A stretch of DNA of 64,000 nt from positions 62,001 to 126,000 of the forward strand of contig VICG01000015.1 of the NCBI GenBank assembly GCA_008692225.1, read 5' to 3'. Source of the stretch: Monilinia fructicola (taxonomy: Eukaryota > Ascomycota > Leotiomycetes > Helotiales > Sclerotiniaceae). Below, piece by piece: positions 50,217 through 63,577 of this stretch. A program made the translations under genes and the position numbers. The notes below the pieces were generated by a model. It made no database searches. It saw nothing but the letters and a program-made list of their open reading frames with translations, and was not told the DNA's origin. The first letter of the stretch is position 1; each line of letters starts with the position of its first letter.

Positions 50217-52837
50217 ATGTCCGTCTCAACATTTAATCCTCTTGGACGGACTCGTAGCCTTCGCACTTCTACAGCCTCAAGCAACCTCAAACTCACTCCC
50301 AGCTCTAGCGCACAACCTGCCTCCGGCCCCTCTTACGTGACTCTCTTCATAACCAATCTGCGGCTTTTGGATTTAGATCTAAAGGAAGACTGGCCGGATA
50401 TTACGGTCCTGACATTTTCTACAAAGGATGCGCAACAGAATCAGAAGAAACGAATCCAAGGTGTAGAATGGGCTTTATTCCAGCTGTTTGCAATATGGGA
50501 TCCAGAAGAGACTCGAAATGTAAATCTTCCCTACATATCACCACTTCAAACTATGACAAGAAAGCTAACGTATTTTTGTAGAAATTACAGCCATTCTTTC
50601 CTCCCCTTGAGCCTCTCCAGTCCCTCAATCTACGTACCGCATTGTTTCGATGCCTCGACCAGGCTAAGAAGAATGGAATTCTTGGGAGAGATACGGTGCT
50701 GAGGAAGACCATGCTCGATGAATGCAAGGGTGAAAGGTTAGAAGAGGTTTTGGCGGTATTTTCCAATGCGGTTTTGAAAAAGGCTATCCAGAATGATACT
50801 TCAGGACGATACGAAGCTCTCTCACAACAACTAGCATTGGAAAACTTCTCATATACGGGGGAGAGAACAGTACTTTCGGCCTTGATACTGGCACATAAGG
50901 CGTCTCTGAGTAGGCATATTACCGAGAAGAACAATTTGAGAGCCAAATACAGCGACTTTTCCAGATTACTCGATCTCAATGACCAACGAACATCAAAGCG
51001 ACGCGAAGAGTTAAATCAGCCTTTGAATGAAGCAGAAGGACATACTGAGTTATCTGATAGAGAATTTCGATCATTGCAAAATAAATTTCGTAAAAATTGG
51101 TCAGGCAGTAATGAGTGGCTGGAAACTATCCTCTATGGGGATAATAGGCCTGGTCGAGATGGACTATTGGCGAAACGCTTCGATATTCTCTGGGATCAAA
51201 TCGAGGATGGTACTTCTTTAGATATGGAAAAAAAGAACGGCACTGGACTTATTGAGCGGCTGGAGGCACGAGTGCAAAATCAGGAGAGTCGTTTGGCTAA
51301 ATGGCAAGAATTTGGACGGACTTTGACTGGAAATGGCACCAAATCACCCACCAAGAAGGCTCAGACAGCTGACATCAAGGAGAGGGGCATAAAAATCGAC
51401 TTCAAAGACCACCAATCATTACGAATTGGTAAGTATACTATTGAGGGCCCCAAAACCGTGGAAAGTGCTTTTCGAGATGAATACACTCATTTGATTGAGA
51501 GGACTCAGAAGGCACTGTATGATGTATCCAAGCCAAATGTGTTCTCCAAAGAAAACCTGGTTCCGCTTGGCTCGAGACAGAAGCTCATTCGCCCTTCAAT
51601 TAACTCGACAGAAGAGTCATCGTCATCAACTAATCGAGATGGGGATTCATTCACATCATCGAACGCTTCTTCCGAGCATTCATCTGTCTCATCAACAATT
51701 CTCGATGCAGCCGCCGGGTATTCGAGCTCTCACAGCCATGATAATGAACCAATTATTACACCACGTGCAAGGATTACCCATAGACCGGTCTCTGTCGCTA
51801 CTCCATCAGTCCCTCCACCCAAAGAGGCATCAGCTGAACTTGAAATCGCCAGTCAAAGACTCTCCCAGGCCACGAAATTGACCTCAAGTACCGAAAATTA
51901 TTATAATTCGGGTACTCCGAGCAATACGGGAGTGCTCCGTCGCCCAATTTCCACTGATAAAGCTCCAGACCATGAACAGAACGGATTCTCGGTTGAGACA
52001 CCTTTTTCCATGAAAAGGAGACACACAACAACGTCACAACCGAGTCCATCTTCCAGATCTATTCAAACATCCGAGGTATCCATTGGCCCTGTTCCAGAGC
52101 TCAGTCAAGCAGAACAGATTCTCAATTCCATGTCAGCTGCATCTCCATCGCCTCAGAAGATAAAACGCTCGTTATCTTTAGCAGACCGTACGCGACTTAC
52201 CATGGCTCGCTCGAATTCAAGATATGCAAATCTTGACCTCGATGATGAGTTCGATGACTTACCGAATATTGACCGCCTTACTATAAACCCCAAGCTTCAA
52301 GCCACTCCCCCTAAAATCTCTGCAACGGAAGAAGAAAAACACGCGGACTTGATAGAACGTACGCGCAAGTCTATGGCTGGATTTGAGGCCGCTCAAAAGA
52401 AAGCACAACTAGAGCGAAGGAAGAGCCTCAAAGACGAAAAGAGAAAGCAGCGACAATCACACTTTCCTAAGATCGTCCATGAGGAAGAAGAACCAATACC
52501 TCAAGCTACACCGACCATTGATAGAGAGGTGTTAATGGATGGGGATGTTGATTATGCTAGTGTGTTTATGAGTAGACCCAGGATTGCTCTGAGTCCAACG
52601 CCAGCAAAGGATAGGATGATTTCATCCATGATTGAAAGTGGAGATGAAGGGAGTGAGTATCAGGATGAGGATGAGGATGAGGATGTGACCATGGCTGTGG
52701 ATGCAGATTGTGCGAATGCTTTTATGAGTAGACCAAGGATCGCATTGAGCCCAACACCAGCGAGAAATAGGGGAATTATGATGGGCAGTGAGGTGGAGGA
52801 CGAAGGAACTGCTGTGAATATGTGGCATGATCTATGA
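50217..52837 (+). CDS. HAUS augmin-like complex subunit 6
   Basis: Two exons, 50217-50519 and 50582-52837, joined by a GT-AG intron (AATgtaaat to tttgtag), give 852 aa. The upstream in-frame TTG is not used, and ATG at 50217 starts MSVSTFNPLGRTRS. Residues about 44-260 match the HAUS6 N-terminal domain (YVTLFITNLRLLDLDL, EWALFQLFAIWDPEET, LFRCLDQAKKNGILG). Augmin recruits gamma-tubulin to existing microtubules for branching nucleation, and HAUS6 is its contact with the gamma-tubulin complex. A coiled-coil-like region and a long Ser/Pro-rich tail follow. Near the end an identical 13-residue block (MSRPRIALSPTPA) occurs twice, about residues 764 and 811, separated by an acidic run. The Ser-Pro/Thr-Pro pairs suggest proline-directed phosphorylation. 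Confidence 0.85.
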
Positions 52838-54155
52838 ACTGCATTGGACATCCACCATTTCTATGAGATTTTAGTAATTGGCGTTTTGGTACCCTAATGG
52901 CCTATGATTAACGAGCAATGAAATTCTTTGACAGAGCCTTCAATTGAACGACCATGTTTCGTTTCAATTGGTCTAAGCTCCGGTCCCTGAAGATGCATTT
53001 CACCTGAAAGCCCCCTCCTAAACCAGCCGCATAGTTGTACTTCTCCTTCCCCCATAATGTGGAGCATCTAATCATTTTCTTGATATTTTCAATATCTTGA
53101 TCATCGTGCCATCGTGACGCGATGCTACGCCGCCAGAATTAGACATGCCAAAAAGCACAGGCAGCGGCGTCAATAGCAAGACTACTCTCGTTCATTGACG
53201 TGTATATAGTGGTCGTTAGTTTTGAACTGTGCATATCATTTATCCCAAGTTTTTTCTCACACCTTTCTTTCCTCGTTCATCTTCTCTCTCACTTATGAAT
53301 TTCCTCTTTTGTTACGCCCAAGAATCGGTGTGTCGTCCAATACTATACTTGGTTTCAGGTATTTCATAAATACGGGCAACACTTCTACGGGGTGTTTGCA
53401 TCTGAGTTTTAGATTTGTGTAACAGTACGAATCTTTAATTTTATCCTCAAACTTTGGATTTGGAAAACTGTCTTTTGAGATCTGAACTCTGATTTCACAG
53501 TCCGGGAAACTTCTAGTGAAGACCGCTTCATGCGGTGAATGACGGCATTGGTGAATATGAATAAAGCAGTGATTATGAATATTAGCGGCTAGGCTGTCTT
53601 ACTATCTAGTGATGGCACTGTATATGTGGAATGCAGATTACTAGAGATTGCTGCGGCGTAGAGGCTTAGGAACAAGGTAGAAGGATCATGTACTATGATC
53701 AGCTGGCTATGATTGATTGATCAATCACAATCAAGAAACAATTCATCCTGATTCTGTATTTATCGTTCATCATATATTGTAGGGTTTACTTGCATTGCAA
53801 AGCAAAGCTAGCGGGATAACTGCGTGAATACAAGATATCTTGAAAAAATGATTCAACATGTCACAATCACTTTGCACATGCATCATCGCAAAGCTTGCAA
53901 GAATTGCAGCACGCGTTGCTGGGTCTGTCTTGTGATAGAACTTAATCTATGAACAAATGTTGGGCTTTGATACGCAAACATGGTTTTGAGGGTATAAGTA
54001 ATGAGCCAAGTTACTACAAGAGTGGGAGAAGGAACCAGATATTGACTCGCAGTAGCTGATTTACATTGATATTGAGAGCAACAACTGCAGGTTTCCCTAG
54101 CACGATTTATTGAGGATTATCAATCTATTCCATTTGGCTAGAGTTCCTTTCCGGC
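52838..54155. other. Intergenic upstream of Argonaute
   Basis: About 1.3 kb with no supportable open frame. T/C-rich at 53240-53330. It presumably contains the Argonaute promoter. Confidence 0.5.
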
Positions 54156-57100
54156 ATGGCCCCCAAAGGTTGCTCCAAATGTCGAAGCGTACAACCGCAC
54201 AAAACGATCGATTGCAAGAAGCCCTACCCGCCATACGATCAGCAAGTATGCGATGAATGCATACAGCTTGGCCATGAATTCCGAAATTGTCCCGAAAGAA
54301 TAGGGGAACCATGTAAGAATTGCGGACACGCAAGGTGTAAAAGGATTTGTCAAGTCCTTGGTGGTAAGAAGTATTTGGATATTAGACAAGATGACGCGGA
54401 TCTATTCACTCCGATGGCCAGAGAGATATGGTTGAGCAAATGTAAAGAGGCGTCAAAAACTCCGACTGCTGGAGAATCGAGCGCGTCTACTAATCCTACT
54501 TCTGCTCCTTTGACTTCGGGGGCTGCTGCATTAGGTAGTCCCTCTACACTAATCAAGAGCCTTGCGACAACCTCAATTAGCGATGAAGACTTATTTGCAG
54601 GTATGACTGACCGACAGAGGCAGAAAGTATTGGAACAGAGAAGATGGGATCAAGAGTTGCCAAACATGACAAAGGCACCCAAAAGAAGAAGTGAACGTAG
54701 CGAAGGCAGTTTGGTATCGCTCGAGCCTTTCTCCACAATCAAAGCAAACTACTTTAAACTCGGCTTTGATCCATCAATCAAACTCTATCGGTACAGTATC
54801 TCTCTTGGATTTATCGAGATTATTGCAAAAGACAAGGGCGAGTCTAGAAGGTATCTACCTACAAATCGAGATACGAAGCGATATTTGATCAATTCCATGC
54901 TACTACAACCAAATTCAAAACCTTCACCAGTACCCGGAGTAGTTTGGGCTTCAGACTTTGATTCAACTATAATCTCAGCGGGTGAGCTCTACCCAGGACT
55001 CACCGTTGCTAGTCCCACTCAAGTCGTGCGCCATACTCGAACTGGACAAGATGGATCCACACCACTAGAGATGGAATCTCAGGTGAGATATCTGGGGGTT
55101 TTGACATTTGATGACTTGATCAAACACTGTAGCTCCCCATGCAACAGTGCCGCGGACTATCTGCCCAACGAGGACTTGAAAGCTCTCAACATCATCTCTT
55201 GGAAGAACATAAATAGTGATTCGTTCCGGGGCGGTCGGCGTGGCAACAAATTCTATCCAGAAAGTCTGTTGAATGCCGCACAGGAAGCTAATAGGGACGG
55301 TCGCTGTTACATGATTCGCACAGGCTTTTTTTCCTCCATGAGACCTGGGCAAGACTCGGTGCTTCTCAATGTGAACACGACCACGAGCGCGTTTTATTCT
55401 CCGATTCTCCTCTCAACATGGATAGGACTTGTGTTCAGCAATGGATGGCTTGATTTGACAAATGTGTACAAACGAAGCAAAGTTCAAAACAAGCTCAAAG
55501 GTGTTAAGGTAGTCTTCACAGCAGAAGCGCTAAACAGACAGCGGAAGAGAGCTGTGTTTGATATATCAGAAAAGACGTTAAGTGAAACATACTTCGCCAG
55601 AGACAAGAATCAGTCTAATCCGACTTCGGTCTTGACATACATGAAGACAAGTAAGTGGCCGAGCTGTGAGTATAGAGACTTACACCTAACGCTTAATACA
55701 GAATATCCGAGTCATGCACAGCATTTTCGGGGTAATGATTACTGCATAAATCTTGGAAGTCGGTCAGACAAGCAGTGGTATCCTGCTGAGTTACTGAGAA
55801 TTGTAGATTGGCAGCCGGTCACAAGGGTCTTGGATAGAGATCAGGCGGATGAGATGATCGATATCGCCCAAAAAAACCCTCGGGAGAATCAGTCCAGAAT
55901 ACTTAATTATGCTCTTCCGCTGTTAGGATTGACGGGTCAAAATATCAGATTCTACCAGGTGAGTGACATACATACCCTTCCCGATGTGTTATCCGCACTG
56001 ATTCCAACCGTCTAGGATTTTGGTATCACGTTTGATGTGGAGCCGAGGTTCACTCAGATCAAGCCGTTCTTTTGCACAGCTCCCCGGCTAGAATTCAATA
56101 GTCTAGGCAAAAATCATGTGATTGACCCGATCCAAGCAGCCTGGAGTTTGGGGAGCCAATTCTTTGAATCAAAATTATCAAAGACACAGCAAAGTAGATT
56201 GGGCGTACTATGGCTTTGCGAGCCGCCTCAAGGAACTAAGTTGGACCTGCTGGAAAAAACAATGAAGGCCTTGGGTATGGGTGGTGAGAAGGGTCTAATC
56301 TTTGTGCACACCACACAGTCGCCTCCAGCCTTTGACTCTCTGACGTCCAATTCTACATCGCCCAAGCCCTCAGCTCCCAAAACTAGCGAGCCCAAATACC
56401 GGACGAAGTGTCAGCAAGTGTTCCGACAAGGTCTCGATATGCTCAACAAGGATGGAAAAGTTCTTCTCATCATTGTCGTGTTACAAGATCATGACAAGAA
56501 CCTATATGCGGAGATCAAACGGTGGGGGGATTGCGTTCAAGGGATCCCGACATCGTGCATCACATTGGACAAGCTGGAAAAGTGCAAGACAGTATACAAG
56601 GTCTGCGCAAACTTCGCGTATGTAGCCCCAGCGTGAACGTGATTGGATGCAGACAGGCCGAAACTAACGGTCTTTAGTTTGAAGATTAACTTGAAGCTCA
56701 AAGGTGTCAGTCACCACGTTACCGTGCCATGCTGCGGTGCAGACGAAAGTACCATGATCATAGGTGCAGATGTTACACATCCTTCACCCGAGAATGCTGC
56801 TAAAGGGTGTCCATCGATTGCGGCGGTGGTCGCCACAAACGACGATATCAACAACCTGTATTTGGGATCTGCTAGACTCCAAAAGGGAAAGCAAGAGGCG
56901 AGCAAATTCTCTAGTTTGTAGATATCACGTTCTCAGCTGACCACTTGACGATGTAGTTCATTGAAGATTTGAAGGGTATGGTTCACGAGCGGCTTGCTGC
57001 TTGGTATCGAAAGCACAAAGCCATGAATGTCAAACCGGAGAAGAAGCTGCCCGCCAATATCATCTTCTACCGCGACGGTGTCAGCGAAAGCCAATTTGGG

Positions 57101-57834
57101 ATGGTCCGGAGCGAAGAAATGCCGCAAATCAAAGCGGCTTGTAAGACGATTTTTCAAATGGTGAAAAGGGCCGAGATCCTACTCAAGATCTCCAGCTACA
57201 AGCCCAAAATCACGATAATCGTCGTTACCAAACGCCACCACACACGCTTCTACCCCAAAGATGAATATGTCACCTCAAATATTGACCCAGGTCTTGTGAT
57301 CGACACGGATGTTGTCACACCAAATCAATTCAGCTTTTACCTGCAAAGCCATTCCAGTCCCCTTGGAACAGCAAGGAGCTCACACTACGTCGTGTTGGAA
57401 GACGGACAAAACTTCCGGGAAACCCCATCCAAGTTGCACAAGATTGTAAGTTCCCCCTCCCCCTCCATTCCATGCGATCCAATCGAGCATCCCGACAAAC
57501 GTCAAAATCAAGGCAACTAATCCCCCCCCCGCAGACAAACAACATATGCTACGTGTCCGCACGCGCAACACAAGCCCTCAGCATTTGCACGCCCGCTCGC
57601 TACGCGGACATCCTCTGCGACAGACTGAGATGCTACCTGAAACCTTCGATGGACCGCCAAGACACCCACAAACCCGCCAACGTCCCCGATCAGACAGCGG
57701 CGGCCTTCGATCCCGATGGCGATTACTCGCAGATGTACGGAGATGACGAGTTTGTTTGGAAGTGTCCGGTGGGAGAAGATGCGCGCAAGAATCCCTGGCA
57801 TGAGAATATGAATGATGTTATGTTTTATCTTTGA
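54156..57834 (+). CDS. Argonaute (slicer-type) with N-terminal zinc knuckles
   Basis: Five exons (54156-55958, 56016-56617, 56678-56897, 56957-57445, 57535-57834) give 1137 aa. Residues 6-65 hold Cys/His units, one a perfect CX2CX4HX4C (CDECIQLGHEFRNC) and one CX2CX5HX4C. A linker leads to the ArgoN domain (from about 190, PFSTIKANYFKLGF), ArgoL1 (GFFSSMRPGQDSVLLNVN), PAZ (about 415-560), ArgoL2, MID (YAEIKRWGD, with the 5'-phosphate Tyr and Lys) and PIWI. The tetrad is complete: Asp833 (GADVTHP), Glu875 (glutamate finger), Asp915 (YRDG) and His1018 (SSHYVV). It should bind small RNAs and cut targets in RNA silencing. The third intron begins GC rather than GT, right after the Glu875 codon. 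Frame intact. Confidence 0.93.
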
Positions 57835-58437
57835 TCTCTAGGCTGGGGCCAATTCAAATAGAACCGGAGGTTAGCTTGAGAGTACGGAGAGGGAGGGATC
57901 TTTGCGGAGTTGGAGTCTGAGTTGGAGGAATGGCGTGGGGAAAGGGGTCTTCATGTTTTGGGCTGGAGGACTCCTGGGGTAAATGTTTTGGGTTAGTTGG
58001 ATTGTTGGGGTCTTTGTAGATGCTTTCAAGCATTCTGCATACAGAGTGCAGACTAAAACACTAAATGTGATGCCGGATTCTGTCAGTTCCTCACTGAGTA
58101 CTCCTCCAGAGATAAAGCGATGGGGGTGATTTTGTAAGGCTGGTCATCTACCTGTGGGCTATTAAGACATCTCTCAAGGATTATTCCAAGTGGAGGAATA
58201 TGCAATGGCTAGTTTCATGATTGAAGGTAGGTATAAGCGAGTTCAAAAATGATTGTTTTCAACAACTGTAACGAGATTCAGTCTTACGCTTATAGCATAC
58301 TGAACTTGAGACTAATTCTTTGGTCAAGAAGCATGCAATTAATTGGCTTTATTGAGGAACTTCTAGTTCTGTTGATTCTGAGAAAATAAAGGCAACTTGA
58401 GAAGAAAGACACTAGCAATCGATATAATAGAATTTGG
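57835..58437. other. Intergenic between convergent genes
   Basis: About 600 bp between the Argonaute stop and the MYND-protein stop. Only 3' flanks. No gene is seen. Confidence 0.5.
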
Positions 58438-61400
58438 CTAAGTGATGAATGCAGGCCCTTTGCACACCTTCTTATGTTCTTTCCAGTCTACCTTCTGACA
58501 TACTGGACCACAGTACCTAACCCTCTTACATCTCCCGCATGTCTTGTGCTCCACTCCTGCTGGTGGAATCTTGCCACACTTTTTACATCCGTTGAGATCA
58601 CCGTCCGTAAACGGATCGACTATTTGAAGACTATGCAAATCTTGGACAATACCCTCAAGAGTACCCTCAGGAGTTGATGATAAACGCGGACGTGGCCTTG
58701 CCAGCGCACGTTCCTCCTTCGAAAAACTGAACCTCAACATAGGGTACACTCGATAAAGGCATCAGAGCCATCCTCGTTGCATGCTTGCGAAGAATCTCCC
58801 AGCCCTCAATACGTGGAAAGCCTTCTGAATCCTTCCCATTTCCGCAAGAGCAGATTGGTGAATCGCTCGACTCGGTGTATAAAGATACGGAACTGTAGCG
58901 ACGATATTCGCAGGATATACCATGGCTCCAGCCATTGCGGCATGCTTCAACTGCTGCGGGGAGCATCGCTCGTATGAAGAATGCATCTGCTTCTTTCAGG
59001 GTAAGTGAAATTGGCTGAGTATCTTCATGGGCTAACAGCTTGTCAATTGCAGATGACAATGGATTGGCTCCTGCTTTGTACGGAAGCACATATGCATCCA
59101 AAACAATCGAGCTCTGATCGATGTTGTGCCGTAATTTCGAGACAAAAATGATCATGTTAACATCATCCCGACCATCAACTTTGACTGGGAACGTTTGTTT
59201 TCGACCACTGCGAGATGGGTCAACAAAGGATTTTGCAATGGTACAGAAGCACCGTCTAGCGGTAGTCAGAGCCGGAATGTTATTTCTCGTGCTGTTACCA
59301 GCTTCATCAATGCACTTTCGCTCTCGGGCAGATTGCATGTTACCCAAGACAGACATTACCCACAAAACAGCATTGGGGCCAATATTAGATATTATTGACT
59401 GCTGATCAAGGTTGACCTTGGGAATATTGAGAGAATAAGCCTCCGATCCGTGCAAAACAACTGGGAAGGGAGTTAAGCTATAGCCCGCATCATCTAGGCC
59501 TGAGCTAGGTATAACACTTAATGTCCTGATCTTTTTAGAGGAATCAACTGTTGCTTTGTGGAGAGCAAATGGGTAAGGGAGTTGGAATCGGTCAACCTCA
59601 ATACCTTTGACTCTGTCAGATATGGCACACGGAGATACTTGTCGGGCAGCGGTGGCCATCTGAATATCCAGACTGTCGAAACTGTTTTGAATTTCCATTG
59701 TCGCAATGGAAGAGTCATCTTTCATTTGGACGTAGCAAGGCTGCTTAGAAATCTGTGGTATAGGTTGAGTATCTGCGGACTTCTTCACCGCAAATTGTAA
59801 TCTGACTCCTGGAGGATTTTTAAGAACTAAAACATCATCATCATCAAGCTTATAGCAGCATATAGCCAATCTGCGTCCTTCTCTCGGGCCAGAAGGCTCT
59901 ACTCCGGATCCTGTGTCTAGAACTGCTAGCTCAACTCGCGTAGAGTCTATTGAGTCTGACAACAAGAGCAAAGAAGGGACGGCACATGTTACGATCAGGT
60001 TAGATGATCCTTCCAACCAGATTTATCTTCTAGGGCGTCATATGTGTCTTTGTCTGTAGAGGATTGAACCAAGCTGCCAAAGAAGCATTGAAGAGATACA
60101 AAATGTGTCTCAGACTTCCTTTCGATACTCCAGATCTTGACTTGGAGTGCGACGGTAGTACGAGATTTGCTGCGTGTTTTGAATGAACCGAGACGCTCTC
60201 GCGAGACACTCAAAGTAATCCAAACGACAGCAGGCACATCTTCTCTACCAAGTAAATGCACGGCACTCTTTCCATGCGAAGAATTTGACCAACGGTTCTT
60301 AAAGTCCTTTTGGTTCGCCCGAATGATCTCTTGACGTACTTTCCATACGGGGAGTTCGGATAAAAATACCTAAATGGTAGAAGTGAGAGGATAATTCGAA
60401 AAGTTGAGATCTACTATAGCGCAAGGTATTGTCGCTTTGACATATTGAAAGAGACTAACTCCAAATATCGACCAATCATCAGGCTTTATGCAACGCTGTG
60501 CTAAACAGACAAGAGCAGCAAAACTCAAGCGGTTGTATTTTTGACAATCAGCTATCCTTCCAGCATCTGGGGGCGATGTTTCAGAGCCGAACATCTTCAG
60601 GTAGAGCTTGAAGAAAAAATTTGCAAGTTCTAGTGGTTGGAAGACAATTTCTCCGCCGACGGGATCTTCGAGATTTGGATATATCCACGAGATTCTCATG
60701 TGAAAACTGACACAGTCATCGGCATGGATAGTCAGCTGTCGCATACCATCCAGTCCCATTATAGCATCTGCAGTGAATCCAAATAAATGACCTGAAGGTG
60801 CCAGTCCGAGAAGAAGTGACATAGCTGTGGTATCAGAACACAAGATATGCGATATGATATCAGCTGGATCTTTGGTGTACTTAGAAAGTGTTTCAGTAAA
60901 CATCGTTGAAGTCGCCTTCTGCGAAAGTAATGGGGATATGGCTGGCAGCAGATTTAGAATGCCCAGTGGATCCGCCAAGTTGTTGGTATCGATGATATCA
61001 AAATGCATGAAGATCGCTCGACGTATCGAAATTGTCAAGTACTATAGGGGTCGAATGCCATGCCGAGGCATACAGTCTTAGAATATTTGTTCTTGATTTT
61101 TCAGGATTCCTCAAGTCCTGAAGCTCATAACAAAATCTCAAAGCGTCGCCACAGTAGACTCGGATCAGAATCGCCTCTTCACGAACCTTTCTGCCAAATA
61201 CCATGCACCACTCCCGAAATTGAGACTTTGCTAACATCACCGCACTTTCTTTGCGTTCCTGTTCTGACGCGTTATCATCATCGAAAGCGCTCGCTAGATT
61301 GAATCCTAAAATAGGATCCGAAGAGTGAGCCACAGCAAATGTATCTCCCGCAGAGGAGATCGCCATCAAAGGATTCACTCGACGACCATGTCGTGCCAAA

Positions 61401-62257
61401 GCCTCTACATCCTGTGAGTTTCCTCCTATCACACCATACTCCCAAAAGCCACCGAAGGCAATGATGATAGTTTCCAAGGCGTTTCGCCAATTCACACCTG
61501 CCGAGCGAAGACCATGAACATGCAATCTTCTATCATCCTCCCCAACGTCATTTTTCATAAAATGATGTTCTTTCGTCGTTGCATCGATTCCAGATTTGAA
61601 TTTCGTCTCGAGTTCATCTCTCTGAGTGTCTGGTTTCAGGTTGGCGACTTCGAGGTATCGAGACCAGATTTCTCGTGTTCGATCTAAAGTTTCTTGGTTG
61701 ATATAGCAAATGGATGATCCATAAGTTGAAGATGACCACACTTTCAAATCCACAGACTCTTCAATGAGCTTGGAGAGTTGCACTTGTAGCAAGGCGGTAT
61801 CGGCATCTGTTATGTAGAAATGATAAAATATGTTCCACATTGAGACATGGGATGCGTTATCGATGATGAAGGAGAAGAGAAGGATGTTGCGTGCTATATC
61901 CAACAGTCGTCAATCCATACATCCAGAAGAAGGGGAAACCGCCGCATAAACTTACCAAAAATTGCGATTTCCAAATCACAGCACATGAATTCCCACTTCA
62001 TCTGTTCATCTAAGGACAGAAGAGATCAATACTTCTTCATTATCGATCTAGCGCTGCCATCTCATCTCACCTTGATTGCACCACAAAGTGAACAGGAGGT
62101 TTCTGGGGTCTCCACATCCCAACAACAATACCCTCACTGGATCATCTGGATCATCATTTTCGCAGATGGGAAGCCGAGATTGCAAGAGATTGACGGCTTG
62201 CGTGTTGCCTATAGGATAGAAGTAATGGTTCAGATTAAACTTGGTAGGGCCCAACAT
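58438..62257 (-). pseudogene. DUF4470/MYND zinc-finger protein with three frame breaks
   Basis: The start at 62257 (MLGPTKFNLNHYFYPIGNTQA) opens a DUF4470 domain (VRVLLLGCGDPRNLLFTLW). Exons 62257-62071, 62009-61956 and 61893 onward splice in frame, and a 45-nt intron lies at 60414-60370. A long alpha/beta body continues, and the C-terminus (58438-58600) is a MYND finger, CKKCGKIPPAGVEHKTCGRC followed by CGPVCQKVDWKEHKKVC. Frame slips occur near 61010 (ATTTTG), 60005 (AAGGATC) and 58737 (TTTTTC), each fixed by one base in a run, with conserved family sequence on both sides (FDIIDTNNLAD, SNLIVTCAVPSLLLL, EERALARPRP). MYND domains bind proline-rich partners, and this fungal family is otherwise uncharacterised. 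Pseudogene or sequencing error. Confidence 0.75.
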
Positions 62258-63577
62258 TTCGAGAATCCAGTTGTGTTGTGTTGTGTGAGTTGCGTGAGTT
62301 GTGTGAGTTGTGTGAGTTGTAGGGAAAACGAAGGAGAGAAGATTGTTTTGGAGATTATATAGATTCCGTTTCGACTTGATTTTTGCTGTGTTTGCTTTAA
62401 TCTCTGGAATGATAGAAAGCATTTCTTTGACTGTTCATCTTGGCGATTTGACGAGAAAGAAACAAGAGATTCACTTTTTTGATTGTGTTTGAATTAATCA
62501 ATATAAATCAATATAAACCAATGGATGTTTTTCATAAGTGATGAGAGAAATGCAGAATTTGGTGAAATGGGATATAATCATACCCGCTAAGGTGTAAAGA
62601 GATTTTATCAAGGAGTCGAATATTTCGAGGTAAACTCTCAACTGATGTTGAATTTCGGTGTGCAAAATTGATGAATTGGAATGGAATATGGACAGGATGA
62701 ATGATCGTATTATGAATCATTGATTCAACTTATATCAACCTTCTTCTCGACAACGAGCATACAGACGTACAGACGTACAGACATACAGACATACAGACAT
62801 ACAGACATACAGACATACAGACATCGGACTAATGAGCTCATGATTGGACATCAACGTTGAATATACATCTTGGATCAAGTACGATGGTTGGATATTAGAA
62901 AGCAGCTAATACTCGAGTGAGTATTCCTTTCAAATATCTTGCTGTATGTGAGTAAAGCCTCTATTGTTTGAGACTTCCTCCTCTGCTTAGTGTGAGTATG
63001 GTGAGTATGGTGCAAAGTGTGCAGACTGTGCGTATGATGCGTCTGGTGCTTCTGTTGCATATATTGACGGAAGAAAGTACTTCGAAACGAAAGTAGACAG
63101 TCTGGCTAAGATTTCTAACTTGATAAGATACCTAAGTAGCCAGCAGAAGTGAACTGCACTAATCAAACCAAGTATGAACTACATACAACTTTCCAACTCC
63201 TCTATTCGTACAACTACCAGAGCTTCCGAGGTCCTAGTACTTCATCCGAGGAAGACATCGTTTCAAGTAGAATGTACACGACTTACAGCTTCTTCCGCGC
63301 CTTCTTTGTCTTCCTACCGCTGCTCATCATCCTCTATCTTCAGAATTATATCCACTCCTTTATTATCCACGCCATCACCTGTGTGATTGGTGTCTACCCT
63401 ATTACTTTTCTCAGTCCTCCCTCACCCTTGCTATCTTCAAAACCCCGGAGATGAAAAGCAATGACCCAATTCCAATGGCGACCACACCACTCTACACCCG
63501 CCTTTTCATCACCGTATCTGTCCCGCTCGAAAGCGTTGAATTTCTACCCACTACCAACTTTTGGACGAGCACTAACA
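62258..63577. other. Intergenic with short tandem repeats
   Basis: About 1.3 kb. The sequence around 62281-62320, which includes GTGAGTTGT units, is the 5' flank of the MYND gene. ACAGACAT units run at 62762-62825, and TGGTGAGTA-type units at 62995-63030. No gene is supported. Confidence 0.6.
62762..62825. repeat. ACAGACAT/ACAGACGT tandem repeat
   Basis: About eight 8-bp units, the first two with ACGT and the rest with ACAT. It has no spacers and no conserved flanks, so it is a minisatellite, not a CRISPR array. Confidence 0.9.

Noticed and set aside
62760..62826. CRISPR-like regular repeat
   Set aside because: Contiguous 8-bp units without spacers in a eukaryotic genome. A minisatellite.
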